A stretch of 64,000 nucleotides of DNA from Candidatus Palauibacter rhopaloidicola (GTDB lineage: Bacteria > Gemmatimonadota > Gemmatimonadetes > Palauibacterales > Palauibacteraceae): contig JAPPGH010000017.1 in the NCBI GenBank assembly GCA_026914155.1, forward strand, positions 140,674 through 204,673, read 5' to 3'. The position numbers were made by a program, and so were the translations under genes. This document shows, piece after piece, positions 53,363 to 63,269 of this stretch (its first letter is position 1; every line of letters begins with the position of its first letter). Under the pieces are notes generated by a model. The model saw only the letters and a list, made by a program, of their open reading frames with translations. It did not search any database and was not told where the DNA came from.

Positions 53363-55474
53363 ATGGATTCGCGCGCCCCCCTTTCCCGCCGCGCCCTCTT
53401 CCGGATTCCCGTCACCCTCGCAGCGCTCTTCGCACTTGGCGCACTCGGCGGCCTCGCCGTCCCCGGTTCGGCGCTGGTCGCGCAGCAGGCGAACGGCGCC
53501 CTCGCGCTCGAGTCGTGGCTCGACTGGGAGCGGGTCCAGGATCCGCAGATCTCGCCGGATGGCGGCGCCGTGGTGTACGAGCATCTGTGGGTCGACAAGA
53601 TGAACGACGCGTGGGAGTCGTCGATCTGGATCGTGAATGCGGACGGGAGTCGCCCGCGCCACCTCGTCAACGGGTCCTCGCCGCGCTGGTCTCCCGACGG
53701 CACCCGGCTCGCGTTCCTCGCGCCCGATGACGAGGGGAACACTCAGATCTTCGTGCGCTGGATGGATGCCGAGGGGGCTGTTTCCCAGGTCACGCGGCTC
53801 ACGGACAGCCCTTCGGACATCGCCTGGTCTCCCGACGGGACGCGCTTCTCGTTCACGATGCGCGTGGGGGCGGAGCAGCCCACGGCGCGCCACTGGTCCA
53901 TCTCGCTCCCGAAGCCGGAGGGGGCGACGTGGACGCCGGGGCCCCGGATCATCGAGCGTCTCGTCTATCGGCAGGACCGCGTCGGATTCCTGGGCGACAA
54001 GTACCGGCACATCTTCGTCGTCCCCGCTGAAGGCGGCACGGCGCGCCAGCTCACCGAGGGCGACTTCAACTTCGGAATCCCCGTCTGGGAACCTGACGGA
54101 CAGTCGCTCCTCTTCAGCAGTCTCGTCGCGGAGGACGCGGTATACCGGTGGCAGGAGACCGAGATCTACCGGCTCGACGCCGAGTCCGGCGACCTGAGCC
54201 AGGTCACGACGCGCAAGGGCCCGGACAACCGGCCGGTGCCATCGCCGGATGGGCGCCTGATCGCCTACGTGGGGCACGACACGACGACCTTCGACTACAT
54301 CGAATCCGCCGTCTACGTGATGAACGCGGATGGGTCGAACCCGCGCGCCCTCACGGCCGAGATGGACCGCAGTCCGGGGACGCTGCACTGGGCCCCGGAT
54401 GGAGGCGGCGTCTATTTCGACGCTTCGGCGGACGGCTATCGCAACCTCCACTATGCCTCGGTGGACGGAGATGTGCGGGCGATGACCGAAGGCCCGCAGA
54501 TGTTCGGGCTCAACGCCGTGAGCGGCGGCGGCACGGCCGTCGGGATGTGGGGTGATGCGCACGAACCCGGCGACATCTACGCCTTCCCCGTCGACCGGCC
54601 CGACCGGCGCACGAGGTTGACGGATGTGAACGCCGACGTGCTCGCGGGCGTGACGCTGGGCGAGGTCGAACAGGTCTGGAGCGAGTCATCCCATGACGGA
54701 CTCGCGATTCACGGCTGGGTCATCAAGCCCCCGGACTTCGACGCGTCGCTGCAGTATCCGCTCATTCTCGTGATTCACGGCGGGCCGCACGGCATGTACA
54801 ACGGCGGGTTCAACTTCTCGTGGCAGGAGCACGCCGCGAACGGCTACGTCGTCCTCTACACGAACCCGCGCGGAAGCTCCGGCTACGGGACGGAGTTCGG
54901 GAACGCGATCCAGTACGACTATCCGAACCACGATTTCGACGACCTCATGTCGAGCGTGGACGAGGTCATCTCGCGCGGGTACGTGGATGACGGCAACATG
55001 TTCGTCTACGGGTGCTCGGGTGGGGGCGTCCTGACGTCGTGGGTCGTGGGGCACACGGACCGCTTTCGGGCCGCGTCGGCGAACTGTCCGGTCGTGAACT
55101 GGTTCAACTTCCCGAACGAGGTCGACGGCAACTATCTGCGCTGGTATGCGGACTTCCAGGAGTTCCCGTGGGTGGACCCGAGCGAGCACATCCGCCGCTC
55201 GCCGATCACCTACGTGGGCAACGTCACGACGCCGACGATGCTCATGACGGGCGTCCTCGACCTGCGCACGCCGATGTCGCAGACGGAGCAGTTCTACCAG
55301 GCGCTCAAGGCGCAGAACAAGCCGACCGCGATGGTCCAGTTCCAGGGCGAGTGGCACGGCACGTCGCGCCTGCCGTCCAACTTCCTGCGCACGCAACTCA
55401 TCCTCAGGAAGTGGTTCGAGCGCTGGGGGACGCACGACGACGAGCGCACCGCCGCCACCGAGAGCGAGTCGTAG
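53363..55474 (+). CDS. Secreted S9 family prolyl oligopeptidase-like serine peptidase
   Basis: 703 residues; AGGAGG five nucleotides before ATG 53363. N-terminal Arg-rich signal (LSRRALFRIPVTLAALFALG). WD40/TolB-like propeller with repeats such as RHLVNGSSPRWSPDGTRLAF, SDIAWSPDGTRFSF, IAYVGHDTTT. C-terminal alpha/beta hydrolase with LILVIHGGPHGMYNGGFNFS, oxyanion region NPRGSSGYGTEFGNAI, nucleophile in VYGCSGGGVLTSW (GxSxGG), Asp in MTGVLDLRTPMSQTEQFYQA and His in FQGEWHGTSR. Dipeptidyl peptidase or acylaminoacyl-peptidase type activity is probable. Confidence 0.93.
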   Translation: MDSRAPLSRRALFRIPVTLAALFALGALGGLAVPGSALVAQQANGALALESWLDWERVQDPQISPDGGAVVYEHLWVDKMNDAWESSIWIVNADGSRPRHLVNGSSPRWSPDGTRLAFLAPDDEGNTQIFVRWMDAEGAVSQVTRLTDSPSDIAWSPDGTRFSFTMRVGAEQPTARHWSISLPKPEGATWTPGPRIIERLVYRQDRVGFLGDKYRHIFVVPAEGGTARQLTEGDFNFGIPVWEPDGQSLLFSSLVAEDAVYRWQETEIYRLDAESGDLSQVTTRKGPDNRPVPSPDGRLIAYVGHDTTTFDYIESAVYVMNADGSNPRALTAEMDRSPGTLHWAPDGGGVYFDASADGYRNLHYASVDGDVRAMTEGPQMFGLNAVSGGGTAVGMWGDAHEPGDIYAFPVDRPDRRTRLTDVNADVLAGVTLGEVEQVWSESSHDGLAIHGWVIKPPDFDASLQYPLILVIHGGPHGMYNGGFNFSWQEHAANGYVVLYTNPRGSSGYGTEFGNAIQYDYPNHDFDDLMSSVDEVISRGYVDDGNMFVYGCSGGGVLTSWVVGHTDRFRAASANCPVVNWFNFPNEVDGNYLRWYADFQEFPWVDPSEHIRRSPITYVGNVTTPTMLMTGVLDLRTPMSQTEQFYQALKAQNKPTAMVQFQGEWHGTSRLPSNFLRTQLILRKWFERWGTHDDERTAATESES

Positions 55475-55555
55475 CGACGCCCTCGAGCTTTACAAGACAG
55501 TGCCCGCGAGACACACGCTTGCGCCGTCGCGCCACACCCCGATAGCATGTTATAC

Positions 55556-55789
55556 ATGCGTAAAACAATTCTGGCGGTGCGACTTGAGGAAGATCTCCGG
55601 GAGGCGGTCAACCGCCGTGCCGCCGCGGAAGGGACGACGGTATCCGGCTTCGTACGCGAGACGCTTCGCGAGGCGGTAGCGGACCAGCCGGTCGGCGATC
55701 GGATCCGCCACCTCAAGGGGACCGTGCGCCTGGAAACCGATGACGACGAATGGCGCACGACGCTTCGGAGCCGCAACTGGCGCCGCTGA
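55556..55789 (+). CDS. vapB: Ribbon-helix-helix antitoxin (VapB type)
   Basis: 77 residues from ATG 55556; ATG 55547 would add three residues. The N-terminus KTILAVRLEEDLREAVNRRA, then AAEGTTVSGFVRETLREAVA, is a ribbon-helix-helix DNA-binding fold. The C-terminal half (HLKGTVRLETDDDEWRTTL) should wrap around the toxin. Its stop overlaps the toxin start (TGATG). A -10-like TAGCAT lies 7 nt before 55556, so the message may be leaderless. It probably represses its own operon. Confidence 0.85.
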   Translation: MRKTILAVRLEEDLREAVNRRAAAEGTTVSGFVRETLREAVADQPVGDRIRHLKGTVRLETDDDEWRTTLRSRNWRR

Positions 55790-56220
55790 TGCAATGGCTC
55801 GTGGATACGGGGCCGATCGTCGCCTATCTGGATCCGGACGATCCGGCGCACCTGGAGGCCGGGGCCGCACTCGACTGTTTCCGGGGCGTACTTCACACCA
55901 CGGGCGCCGTCGTGACGGAGGCGATGCACTTCCTCGCCTGTGCTCGCCTCGGCCCGTCGGCTCTCGCAGACTTCGTCACGTACAGTGACATGCGCGTCCA
56001 CGATGCATGCCAGCCTGCGGGGGTCGTAAAGGCGGCGCTCCTGATGGATCGCTACGCGGACACACCGATGGACTTCGCCGACGCCACGCTCGTCCTGCTT
56101 GCGCAGCGACTCGGCGTGCACGAGATCCTGACTCTCGACCGGCGAGGCTTCCGCACCTACCGCACGGACGATGGCCAACCCTTCCAGCTCATCCCGGATC
56201 AGACCGGAGCCGCGCCATGA
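55789..56220 (+). CDS. vapC: PIN-domain ribonuclease toxin (VapC type)
   Basis: 143 residues from ATG 55789, sharing one base with the antitoxin stop; 55750 is a longer alternative within vapB. PIN-fold acidic residues are visible in WLVDTGPIVAYLDPDDPAHL, TTGAVVTEAMHFLACARLG, YADTPMDFADATLVLLAQRL and ILTLDRRGFRTYR. VapC proteins cut RNA when freed from VapB. Co-transcribed with vapB; there is no sign of damage. Confidence 0.9.
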   Translation: MQWLVDTGPIVAYLDPDDPAHLEAGAALDCFRGVLHTTGAVVTEAMHFLACARLGPSALADFVTYSDMRVHDACQPAGVVKAALLMDRYADTPMDFADATLVLLAQRLGVHEILTLDRRGFRTYRTDDGQPFQLIPDQTGAAP

Positions 56221-56269
56221 TCGAGCATACGTCGTAACAGAACAGATCCCCGGTCAAACGGCTGGCTCA

Positions 56270-59200
56270 TCAGGGCTGGAAGGGGGTTTCGGAGAGGACC
56301 GCGTCGAGGTTGGAGATGAGGAGGTCGGCGTCGGCTTCGGAGAAGACGAGCGGGGGCTTCATCTTGATCACGTTGTGGTCCGGGCCGTCCGTGCTGAGGA
56401 GGATCCCCTTGTCGCGCATGCGTTGGACGGCGGCGTCGGCGAGGTCGGCGGCCGGTTCGAGATCGTCGCCCTCCCCCACGAACTCGATGCCCGTGAAGAG
56501 GCCGCGGCCGCGGGCGTCGCCCACAGGGGCGTGACGGTCGCGGAGGCCTTCCAGGCCGGCGAGCAGGCGCCGGCCGACGATGGCGGCGTTCTCCCGCAGT
56601 CCCTCTTCCTCGATCACGTCGAGGACGGCGAGGCCGATGGCGCAGGAGACGGGGTTCCCGCCGTAGGTGTTGAAGTACTCCATCCCGTTGGCGAAGGACT
56701 CGGCGATCTCGCGCGTCGTGACGACCGCGGCGAGGGGGTGGCCGTTCCCGATCGGCTTGCCGAGGGTGACGATGTCGGGGACGACGTCGTGCTCCTCGAA
56801 GGCCCAGAAGTGCGACCCCACGCGGCCGAAGCCGACCTGCACCTCGTCGGCCACGCACAGGGCGCCGTGCTCGCGGGCCGCGGCGTAGGAAGCCGCGAGG
56901 TACCCGGCCGGAAGCGGGATCTGGCCGCCGCAACTGAGGATCGACTCGTGGAAGAAGGCGGCCGCGCCGGGCGGGCGGTCCTCGAACCAGGTGGGCTCCG
57001 TCTCCAGCGCCGCCGCCGCCTCGCCGACATGCGCCGCGTACAGGGGCGCCACCTCCCGTTCCGACCCTCGGTGGATGCCCCGGAACAGGTCCGGCATCGG
57101 CGCCATCCGAACCCAGGGCCGAAGCCCTTTCCCGCCGGGGCCGTTGAACTTGTACGGGCTGAGGTTGACGACCGAACTCGAGTTCCCGTGGTAGGCTCCG
57201 TCGAGGACGACCGCGCCCACCTTGCCGGTGTGAGTGCGCGCCATGCGCAGGGCGAGTTCGTTGGCCTCGGTGCCGGAGCAGACGAGGAAGCACACGTCGA
57301 GCGGGGCCGGGAAGAGGGCCGTCAGCCGCTCCGTGTATTCGAGGATGGTCTCGTGCAGGTAGCGCGTGTTCGTGTTGAGCGCGGCCATCTGGCGGCGCGC
57401 CGCCTCGTTCACGCGCGGGTGCGAGTGTCCGACGTGGGCGACGTTGTTCACGCAGTCGAGGAAGGGCTGGCCGTCGATGTCGTAGAGCCATGCGCCGCGG
57501 CCCCGCACGATGTGGAGGGGTCTCCGGTAGGAGAGGCTCAGCGAAGGGCCGAGCCGCCGGTTCCGGTCCTCGACCAGGTCGGCGTGGCTGCGAGGTCGCG
57601 GGGCCGCGGCCTCTCCCGGGAGTCGAAGCAGGTGGTTCGGGTCGGGGCTCACCGCCGTCCACGTGCCGCGGGCGCCTGGGGCGGCGACGCCCGGGAAGGT
57701 CCCCCCGTAACCCAGGGGGTCGAGGAGGATCTGGAAGTGAAGGTGCGGAGCCCAGTCGCCGTTGTCCGGCGGGGCCCCGATCCAGCCGATCGTCCGGCCC
57801 GCCTCCACGACCTCGTCGGGCGCGACTTTCGATAAGGATTCGGGCGACAAATGCCCGAACAGCGTCCGAAATCGAACGGGTCCGTCCGCCTCGCCGGCCG
57901 GGTCCTCCAGTTCGTGCTCCAGGATGACAGTGGGGCCGTAGTCCAGGCGGTCGGCGTTGTCGCGCGCGGACACGACGCGACCCCGGAGCGGCGCGAGGAC
58001 GGGCGTTCCCGGCTCCGCGAACAGGTCGACCCCGAGGTGAACGGTCCGCCACTCGTCCATCTCGTTCCCCGGCGCGCGGAAGGCCTCGCCCGTGTACCAC
58101 CAGCGCACCTCGTCGTAGCGGCCGATGCCGACGGCCGCGCCCGCATCCCGCATCCGGTCGAACAGTCGCCGCGAGAACGCCGCATGATCCGTGGGATCGA
58201 AGGTTCCGCCGTCGTCCCCCGACTCGACGCTCAGGTCGAGCGTGACGGTGGGCGCGGTCCGGGGGTCCGGATCGAGCACCGCTGCGGCGCTCGGGGCCGC
58301 GCGCTCGAGCGCCCGGATGACGCGGACCGTCGAAGGACACGGCACGTGCCCGCAGGCCTCCCGCAGCCGGTAGCGCCCCAGGTTCGGGGGCGTCGCGTCC
58401 AGCCGCTCGAGCACCTCCCACGCCGGCGCCTGGCTCACGAGCAGGTACGCGTTGTCCGGCTCCTGGGCGCCCCGCACGGACGAGACGGTCACGCTCAGGG
58501 CGAGCCGCAGCCGCGCCAGTTCGTAGAGGACATCGGCTTCCGCCTCCATGACCTTGTGCTCCGGTGCGTACCCCCGCGCTACATCGCAGAAGGCGGCCAC
58601 CGGATCGCGCGTCCCGAACCCGGCGTAGGCACAGGCCACGGCGAGGTTCGCCACCGTCCACGAACGGACCGTGTCGCCGAAGTCCACGATGCCCACGAGG
58701 TGGGGCGCGCCGCCCTTCATCCGCTCCGGATCGACATGGATGTTGGCCGGGTTCGCGTCGTTGTAGATCAGGCTCTCGCGCAACTCGCCCGCCCGCGGCC
58801 GCACGACCGCCGCGTACCGCTCGAGAACTCTGGCAAGGACTTCGCGCCGTCCCGGCCCCCGGATCGCGTCCAGGTTCTCCCCGATGAGCGAGGCGGCCCG
58901 GCGCAGGTCCCAGATCATTGGGCGATCCGCGCCCGCCAGTTGCGACGAGGAACGATCCACGATCCCGGCGAGGCGGCCGATCTGCCGGCGCAGTTCGGGT
59001 CCGTGCGGCCGGAAACGGTCCAGCGGAATGCCCGGGACCGGTTCCAGGAAGCGGGCGAAGTGGGTGCGCCCGCCGATCCTGTGTTCGACGAGACGCCCAG
59101 CCGCCGATGCGTCCGCGCGGGTCTCCGCGTCCCCGCCCTTCGCGGCGGGGCGCCAGTGCGGAAGCGCGAAGCAGGCCTGGGACTCCGAAAGAGCCGCCAG

Positions 59201-59449
59201 CATGGCCGCTTCCTCATCGAGGACCGCGCGGTCTTCGAGCAGGTTCGAGACCTTCAGGTATCCGCGGACCCCGGAGCCGCCGGAAGTCTCGCGAGCAGTC
59301 GCGCCCGAAATCTCGAACACCCGGTCGCGCTCGCTGGCGCACTCGCGGGCCTGCCCGCGCACGCCCCAGACGTTCCGGACGAGTCCGGCCGCTTCTCCCT
59401 CCGAGAGCGAGGGCCTTCCGGCCGCGTAACCGGCGTCGAGCGTTTCCAT
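56270..59449 (-). CDS. Three-domain fusion: aminoglycoside-phosphotransferase-like kinase, M23 peptidase-like domain, class III PLP enzyme
   Basis: 1059 residues. Residues about 20-370 are an APH-type kinase ([14 protein letters not shown] catalytic loop, [14 protein letters not shown] metal site), like hydroxylysine kinase. About 440-600 is an M23 domain with all zinc ligands ([39 protein letters not shown]). About 625-1059 is a class III aminotransferase-fold enzyme ([41 protein letters not shown] lysine in [15 protein letters not shown]), related to ethanolamine-phosphate and phosphohydroxylysine phospho-lyases. ATG 59449 chosen; GTG 59467 possible. Kinase plus phospho-lyase would phosphorylate then eliminate a hydroxylated amine; the M23 role is unclear as there is no signal peptide. 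Confidence 0.88.
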   Translation of the reverse strand: METLDAGYAAGRPSLSEGEAAGLVRNVWGVRGQARECASERDRVFEISGATARETSGGSGVRGYLKVSNLLEDRAVLDEEAAMLAALSESQACFALPHWRPAAKGGDAETRADASAAGRLVEHRIGGRTHFARFLEPVPGIPLDRFRPHGPELRRQIGRLAGIVDRSSSQLAGADRPMIWDLRRAASLIGENLDAIRGPGRREVLARVLERYAAVVRPRAGELRESLIYNDANPANIHVDPERMKGGAPHLVGIVDFGDTVRSWTVANLAVACAYAGFGTRDPVAAFCDVARGYAPEHKVMEAEADVLYELARLRLALSVTVSSVRGAQEPDNAYLLVSQAPAWEVLERLDATPPNLGRYRLREACGHVPCPSTVRVIRALERAAPSAAAVLDPDPRTAPTVTLDLSVESGDDGGTFDPTDHAAFSRRLFDRMRDAGAAVGIGRYDEVRWWYTGEAFRAPGNEMDEWRTVHLGVDLFAEPGTPVLAPLRGRVVSARDNADRLDYGPTVILEHELEDPAGEADGPVRFRTLFGHLSPESLSKVAPDEVVEAGRTIGWIGAPPDNGDWAPHLHFQILLDPLGYGGTFPGVAAPGARGTWTAVSPDPNHLLRLPGEAAAPRPRSHADLVEDRNRRLGPSLSLSYRRPLHIVRGRGAWLYDIDGQPFLDCVNNVAHVGHSHPRVNEAARRQMAALNTNTRYLHETILEYTERLTALFPAPLDVCFLVCSGTEANELALRMARTHTGKVGAVVLDGAYHGNSSSVVNLSPYKFNGPGGKGLRPWVRMAPMPDLFRGIHRGSEREVAPLYAAHVGEAAAALETEPTWFEDRPPGAAAFFHESILSCGGQIPLPAGYLAASYAAAREHGALCVADEVQVGFGRVGSHFWAFEEHDVVPDIVTLGKPIGNGHPLAAVVTTREIAESFANGMEYFNTYGGNPVSCAIGLAVLDVIEEEGLRENAAIVGRRLLAGLEGLRDRHAPVGDARGRGLFTGIEFVGEGDDLEPAADLADAAVQRMRDKGILLSTDGPDHNVIKMKPPLVFSEADADLLISNLDAVLSETPFQP

Positions 59450-59594
59450 GATGGGCGAAGCTCCCACCCGGCAAAGGTCGGGTCAACCACGCCGGCTATT
59501 GGCGGTTATTGCCGCCCGCGCCGGTCGAAACGAGCTTTCGATCCCGGTTCGATCGCCTGGTCGCATGATGCGCTTTGTCATATGGAGGAGAATC

Positions 59595-61538
59595 ATGTCG
59601 CTCCGCTCTGGGCTTCTCGCTTCCATCTTCGCCGCGGGCGTCACGACCGCCGGCCCGCCCGCCGTCGACGCGCAGGAGCGGGTGTACGCGGTCGCTTCGC
59701 CGGCTGAACTGGAGCTCGAAGTCGGGGCGTCCTTTCAGCTCATGGCGGAGATCCAGGGCACCGCGGAGGAAGGCGCCGCCTCGGAGGTGCGCTGGTTTGC
59801 GGCCGACGAAGGCGTGACGGTGACGCCCGAGGGCATGGTGACGGCGGTGCGGCCGGGCGAGTCGCGCGTGGCGGCGATGTTCCGCGGCCAGCCGAGTTGG
59901 GTGACGATCCGCGTGCCCCGGCTCGAGCCCGCCCGGGTCGAAGCCCGCGTCGCCGGTCCCGTCTACGCGGGCGTGACCGCGGCCCTTCACCTCGCGGCCT
60001 ATACGGAACCCGGCAGCGCGGTGGCCGATGCCGAGTTCGCCTTCGCCTCCGCCGACGCGGCCGTCGCGACGGTGGATGCTGCCGGACGCGTGCTCGGCCA
60101 CGGGCCGGGACAGACCGTCATCACCGTCTCGGCGGGAGACGCCTCCACCCGGGTCGACGTGACCGTCGAGCCGAACGCGGCGGAGGAATACGAACTGGCG
60201 GCCTCCGCGGATGTGAACTCGCTTTCGACGGGAGATGTCACGGCCTTCCGACTGGTGGGCCGCGACGCCGGCGGCGGGGAGATCCCCCTCGCGCCGCTGT
60301 GGAGCGTGACCCCGAGCGGCGCCAGCGTCGAACCCGTCGACGGACGCGGGCTCTTCGTGGCGGAGGAGCCGGGCACGTACCACGTGACCGCGATCGCGGG
60401 TCCGGCCATCGCCCGGACGGTTTCCGTGCGGGTCGGCCCCCGCCGCCACACCGCCCGCCTCGAACTCGTCGGCAGCGGGATCACGTCCACGCACCGGGCC
60501 GGCGACACCTGGGTGTTCGAGGGCGTGGACGGACGCGACTACGCCTATCTCGGCACCTTCTACCACGACTGGATGAAGGTGTGGGACGTGACGGATCCCG
60601 CGCAGCCCGTCCTCACCGACTCGATCCAGCTCGATGCCCGCCGCATCAACGATGTGAAGATCCACCCCAACAACCGCCTCGGGATCGTCACCCGCGAAGG
60701 GGCCTCCAGCCGGAGGAACGGGATCGTCCTCCTCGACCTCTCGAATCCCGCCCATCCGGAGATCCTCTCCGAGTACACGGACACGGTGACGGGCGGTGTG
60801 CACAACGTCTGGATCCTGGGGGACGAGGACCTCGTCTACGCCTGCCACAACGGCACGAGCGAGATCGTCATCATCGACATCTCCGATCCGGCGAATCCGC
60901 GCGAGATCAACCGCTGGGTTCACGACGAACCGGTCCGCAGCCTGCACGACGTCATCGTCCAGGACGGTTACGCGTACGCGTCGTTCTGGAACGAGGGCAT
61001 CTACATCCTCGACGCCGGGGCGGGCACGCACGGAGGCACGGCACGCGACCCGAAGCTCGTCTCGCGCTGGGTGTCGGGGCAGGGGAACACGCACGTCGCC
61101 TGGCGTCACGGCAAGTACCTGTTCGTGGCGGCGGAAATCTACCCGTCCGACTGGGATCCGAACGTGTTCGGCCCCATCGAGGCCCGGGGCTACGTGGAAG
61201 TGCTCGACATGACGGATATGGATAGCCCGGTGAAGGTCGCCCACTACACCGTGCCCGAAGCGGGGGCGCACAACCTGTGGAGCGACGACCGCGACCGGCT
61301 CTACGTCGGCTACTACCAGGCGGGGCTGCGGGTGCTCGACATTTCGGGCGAACTGCGCGGCGACCTCTACCGCCAGGGCCGCGAGATCGGCGCGATCAAG
61401 ACGTCATCGCCGGACGCCGCCGTGCCGAACTGGTCGATGACGTGGGGCGCCCAGTTGTTCAAGGGCCGGATCTTCACCTCCGACCTCCACTCCGGCCTGT
61501 GGATCGCCCGCCTCGTGGAGGAAGAACTCGTCCCATGA
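59595..61538 (+). CDS. Secreted LVIVD-repeat propeller protein with Ig-like (BIG2-type) domains
   Basis: 647 residues; GGAGGAG four nucleotides before ATG 59595. Signal peptide (LLASIFAAGVTTAGPPAVDA). Two or three Ig-like domains at about 30-300 (LELEVGASFQLMAEIQGTAE, VTPEGMVTAVRPGESRVAAM, VATVDAAGRVLGHGPGQTVI) are followed by LVIVD-type blades (YAYLGTFYHDWMKVWDVTDP, IVLLDLSNPAHPEILSEYTD, IVIIDISDPANPREINRWVH, YVEVLDMTDMDSPVKVAHYT). Extracellular binding protein of unknown ligand. Overlaps the SDR gene (ATGA). Confidence 0.87.
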   Translation: MSLRSGLLASIFAAGVTTAGPPAVDAQERVYAVASPAELELEVGASFQLMAEIQGTAEEGAASEVRWFAADEGVTVTPEGMVTAVRPGESRVAAMFRGQPSWVTIRVPRLEPARVEARVAGPVYAGVTAALHLAAYTEPGSAVADAEFAFASADAAVATVDAAGRVLGHGPGQTVITVSAGDASTRVDVTVEPNAAEEYELAASADVNSLSTGDVTAFRLVGRDAGGGEIPLAPLWSVTPSGASVEPVDGRGLFVAEEPGTYHVTAIAGPAIARTVSVRVGPRRHTARLELVGSGITSTHRAGDTWVFEGVDGRDYAYLGTFYHDWMKVWDVTDPAQPVLTDSIQLDARRINDVKIHPNNRLGIVTREGASSRRNGIVLLDLSNPAHPEILSEYTDTVTGGVHNVWILGDEDLVYACHNGTSEIVIIDISDPANPREINRWVHDEPVRSLHDVIVQDGYAYASFWNEGIYILDAGAGTHGGTARDPKLVSRWVSGQGNTHVAWRHGKYLFVAAEIYPSDWDPNVFGPIEARGYVEVLDMTDMDSPVKVAHYTVPEAGAHNLWSDDRDRLYVGYYQAGLRVLDISGELRGDLYRQGREIGAIKTSSPDAAVPNWSMTWGAQLFKGRIFTSDLHSGLWIARLVEEELVP

Positions 61539-62515
61539 CAACGAAAGATGACACCATGAACCGCGCCAACCTCAGGAAGACTGCGTACAGGACCGCCGCC
61601 GCGCTGGCCGCCGCGGTGCTCACGTCCGTCTGGCCGCCGTTCGCCGCCGACGTACTCGCCCAGGCGACTCCCGCCCCCGCTTCCGGGCAGCAGGTGGTGC
61701 TGGTCACCGGAGCCACCTCCGGCCTCGGCCGCGAACTGGCCCTGCGGCTGGGCGCCCGGGGCGATCACGTCATCGTCCACGGACGCAACGAGGAGCGGGG
61801 CGCGGAAGTGGTGGCTGCGATCAACGCGGCCGGACCCGGGAGCGCGCGCTTCTACCGCGCCGATTTCGCGTCTCTAGCCGAGGTTCGCACCTTCGCCGAG
61901 ACGCTGCTGGACGATTACGACCGGATGGACATCCTGATCAACAACGCGGGGTTCGGGTCCGCGCCGGACGAGCGCTGGGTCACCGAGGACGGGCACGAGT
62001 ACCGCTTCCAGGTGAACTACCTCTCCACCTTCCTGCTCACGCACATGCTGATGCCGCGGGTTCTCGACAGCGCGCCGTCGCGCATCGTGAACGTGTCGTC
62101 GGGCGCGCAGACGCCGATCGACTTCGACGACGTGATGATCGAGAACGACTTCAGCGGCCGCCGCGCCTACGCCCAGAGCAAGCTGGCCCAGATCATGTTC
62201 ACGCACGACCTGGCCGACGATCTTGCCGGAACGGGCATCGTGGTCGGCTCGCTCCACCCGGCGACCTACATGCCGACGGAGATGGTGCGACGGCTGGGGG
62301 CGACGCCGCGCGCGACCATCGCCGAGGGGGCTGACGCTGTGATGCAGGTCGTCGACTCGGACGACTTCGAGAGCGGGCAGTACTTCAGTGGCCTCCGTCC
62401 GACCCGCGCGAACGACCAGGCCTACGACCCCGGAGCGCGCGCCCGTCTCAGGGAGTTGAGTCAGGAACTGACCGGCCTCACCTGCAGCATGGGGCGCTGC
62501 CGGCTGGAGCGCTGA
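61535..62515 (+). CDS. Short-chain dehydrogenase/reductase with an N-terminal signal peptide
   Basis: 326 residues. After a signal-like segment (TAAALAAAVLTSVWPPFAAD, VLAQA) a full SDR domain follows: cofactor loop VTGATSGLGRELALRLG, NNAG motif DILINNAGFG, catalytic Ser in RIVNVSSGAQ and the YxxxK in RAYAQSKLAQ. Other features are those of retinol-dehydrogenase-like SDRs (PATYMPTEMVRR). An NAD(P)-dependent enzyme outside the cytoplasm would be odd, so it may be membrane-tethered with the domain facing in, or use a bound cofactor. Coupled to the LVIVD protein. Confidence 0.88.
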   Translation: MTTKDDTMNRANLRKTAYRTAAALAAAVLTSVWPPFAADVLAQATPAPASGQQVVLVTGATSGLGRELALRLGARGDHVIVHGRNEERGAEVVAAINAAGPGSARFYRADFASLAEVRTFAETLLDDYDRMDILINNAGFGSAPDERWVTEDGHEYRFQVNYLSTFLLTHMLMPRVLDSAPSRIVNVSSGAQTPIDFDDVMIENDFSGRRAYAQSKLAQIMFTHDLADDLAGTGIVVGSLHPATYMPTEMVRRLGATPRATIAEGADAVMQVVDSDDFESGQYFSGLRPTRANDQAYDPGARARLRELSQELTGLTCSMGRCRLER

Positions 62516-62522
62516 ACGGCGG

Positions 62523-62541
62523 GCGGCTCCGCCAGAGCCGC
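62523..62541. terminator. Hairpin between convergent SDR and peroxiredoxin-like genes
   Basis: GCGGCTC, five bases, GAGCCGC: a 7-bp perfect stem just after the SDR stop and 21 bp from the end of the opposite gene. No uridine tract on either side. May act as a two-way terminator. Confidence 0.5.
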
Positions 62542-62561
62542 TCCGCCGGAAAACTGCCCTG

Positions 62562-63269
62562 CTAGCGCTCCAGGGCCTCGAGCGCGGCCAGGATGTCGGC
62601 GTGCTCGGGGCGGACTCGGTAGTCCACTTCCGTGAAGCTCCAGCGCACCGTGCCGTCCATGTCGATGACGTAGGTCGTGGGGTGCGGGATCTGGCGCCCG
62701 CGCCCGTCGTCCTCGTTCAGGAGGCCGTAGCGGTTCGTGATCGCGGAGCCGTCATCGGACAGTAGCGGGAAGTCGAGCGCGTAGTCGTAGTCCTCGAGCA
62801 CGCGGTCGACCATGAGCCCGATGTCCTCGGGGCTGTCGGGGGCGATCGCCAGGAGCTGGGTCCGTTCGCGCTGTTCGGGCGTCATGAAGTCTCGCAGCTC
62901 TCCGAGCTGCTTTGCGCAGTACGGTCACCAGTGGCCGCGGTAGAAGAAGAGGATGACATCCTTCTCTCCGCGGTAATCCGAGAGCGTGATCGGCTCGCCC
63001 GTGCTTGAAAGGGCGGTGAAGTCGGGCGCGGGGCTGCCGGCGAGTACGCGCTCGAGGTCCGCCGGGGGCAGGTCGTGCCCGTCCACGGGGCCGAGCGCCA
63101 CTTGAGCCGCCTCCTGCGCCGCCTCCTGCGCTGCCTCCTCGTCGGCCACCGCCGCAGTGGAGGTGTCCGCATCTCCGGCGTCTCCCTCGGGTGCGCAGGC
63201 GGCCAACCCGACCGCCGCGGCAACCCCCACCGTCCACAACCGGACGTAACGCGCGTCCATCATCCGCAT
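62562..63269 (-). CDS. Peroxiredoxin-like lipoprotein with an in-frame TGA, probable selenoprotein
   Basis: 235 codons if TGA at 62927-62925 is read as selenocysteine (residue 115). Lipoprotein signal AAAVGLAAC (Cys 25), a Glu/Ala linker, then an AhpC/TSA-type thioredoxin fold: LAGSPAPDFTALSSTGEPIT, VILFFYRGHW, TGA, PYCAKQLGELRDF, LLAIAPDSPEDIGLMVDRVL, HPTTYVIDMDGTVRWSF. The TGA falls on the first Cys of the family motif WCPYC, giving UPYC, and both halves are in one frame. A SECIS-like hairpin follows. Only Cys 118 remains as a redox Cys. A point-mutated pseudogene is the alternative, but both sides are well preserved. Confidence 0.8.
62894..62927 (-). promoter_or_regulatory. SECIS-like hairpin after the in-frame TGA
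   Basis: In the mRNA, UGA (62927-62925) is followed after 14 nt by GCAGCUC, loop GGA, GAGCUGC (62910-62894): a perfect 7-bp stem. The loop starts 21 nt after the UGA and begins with G, both inside the published limits for bacterial SECIS elements (loop of 3-14 nt, 16-37 nt from the UGA, a G in the first two loop positions). It needs SelB for function, which lies elsewhere if present. Confidence 0.65.

Noticed and set aside
62562..62885. Separate 107-residue gene starting MTPEQRERT
   Set aside because: It is the C-terminal half of a peroxiredoxin-like protein in the same frame as the upstream half; the TGA between them is better read as selenocysteine.
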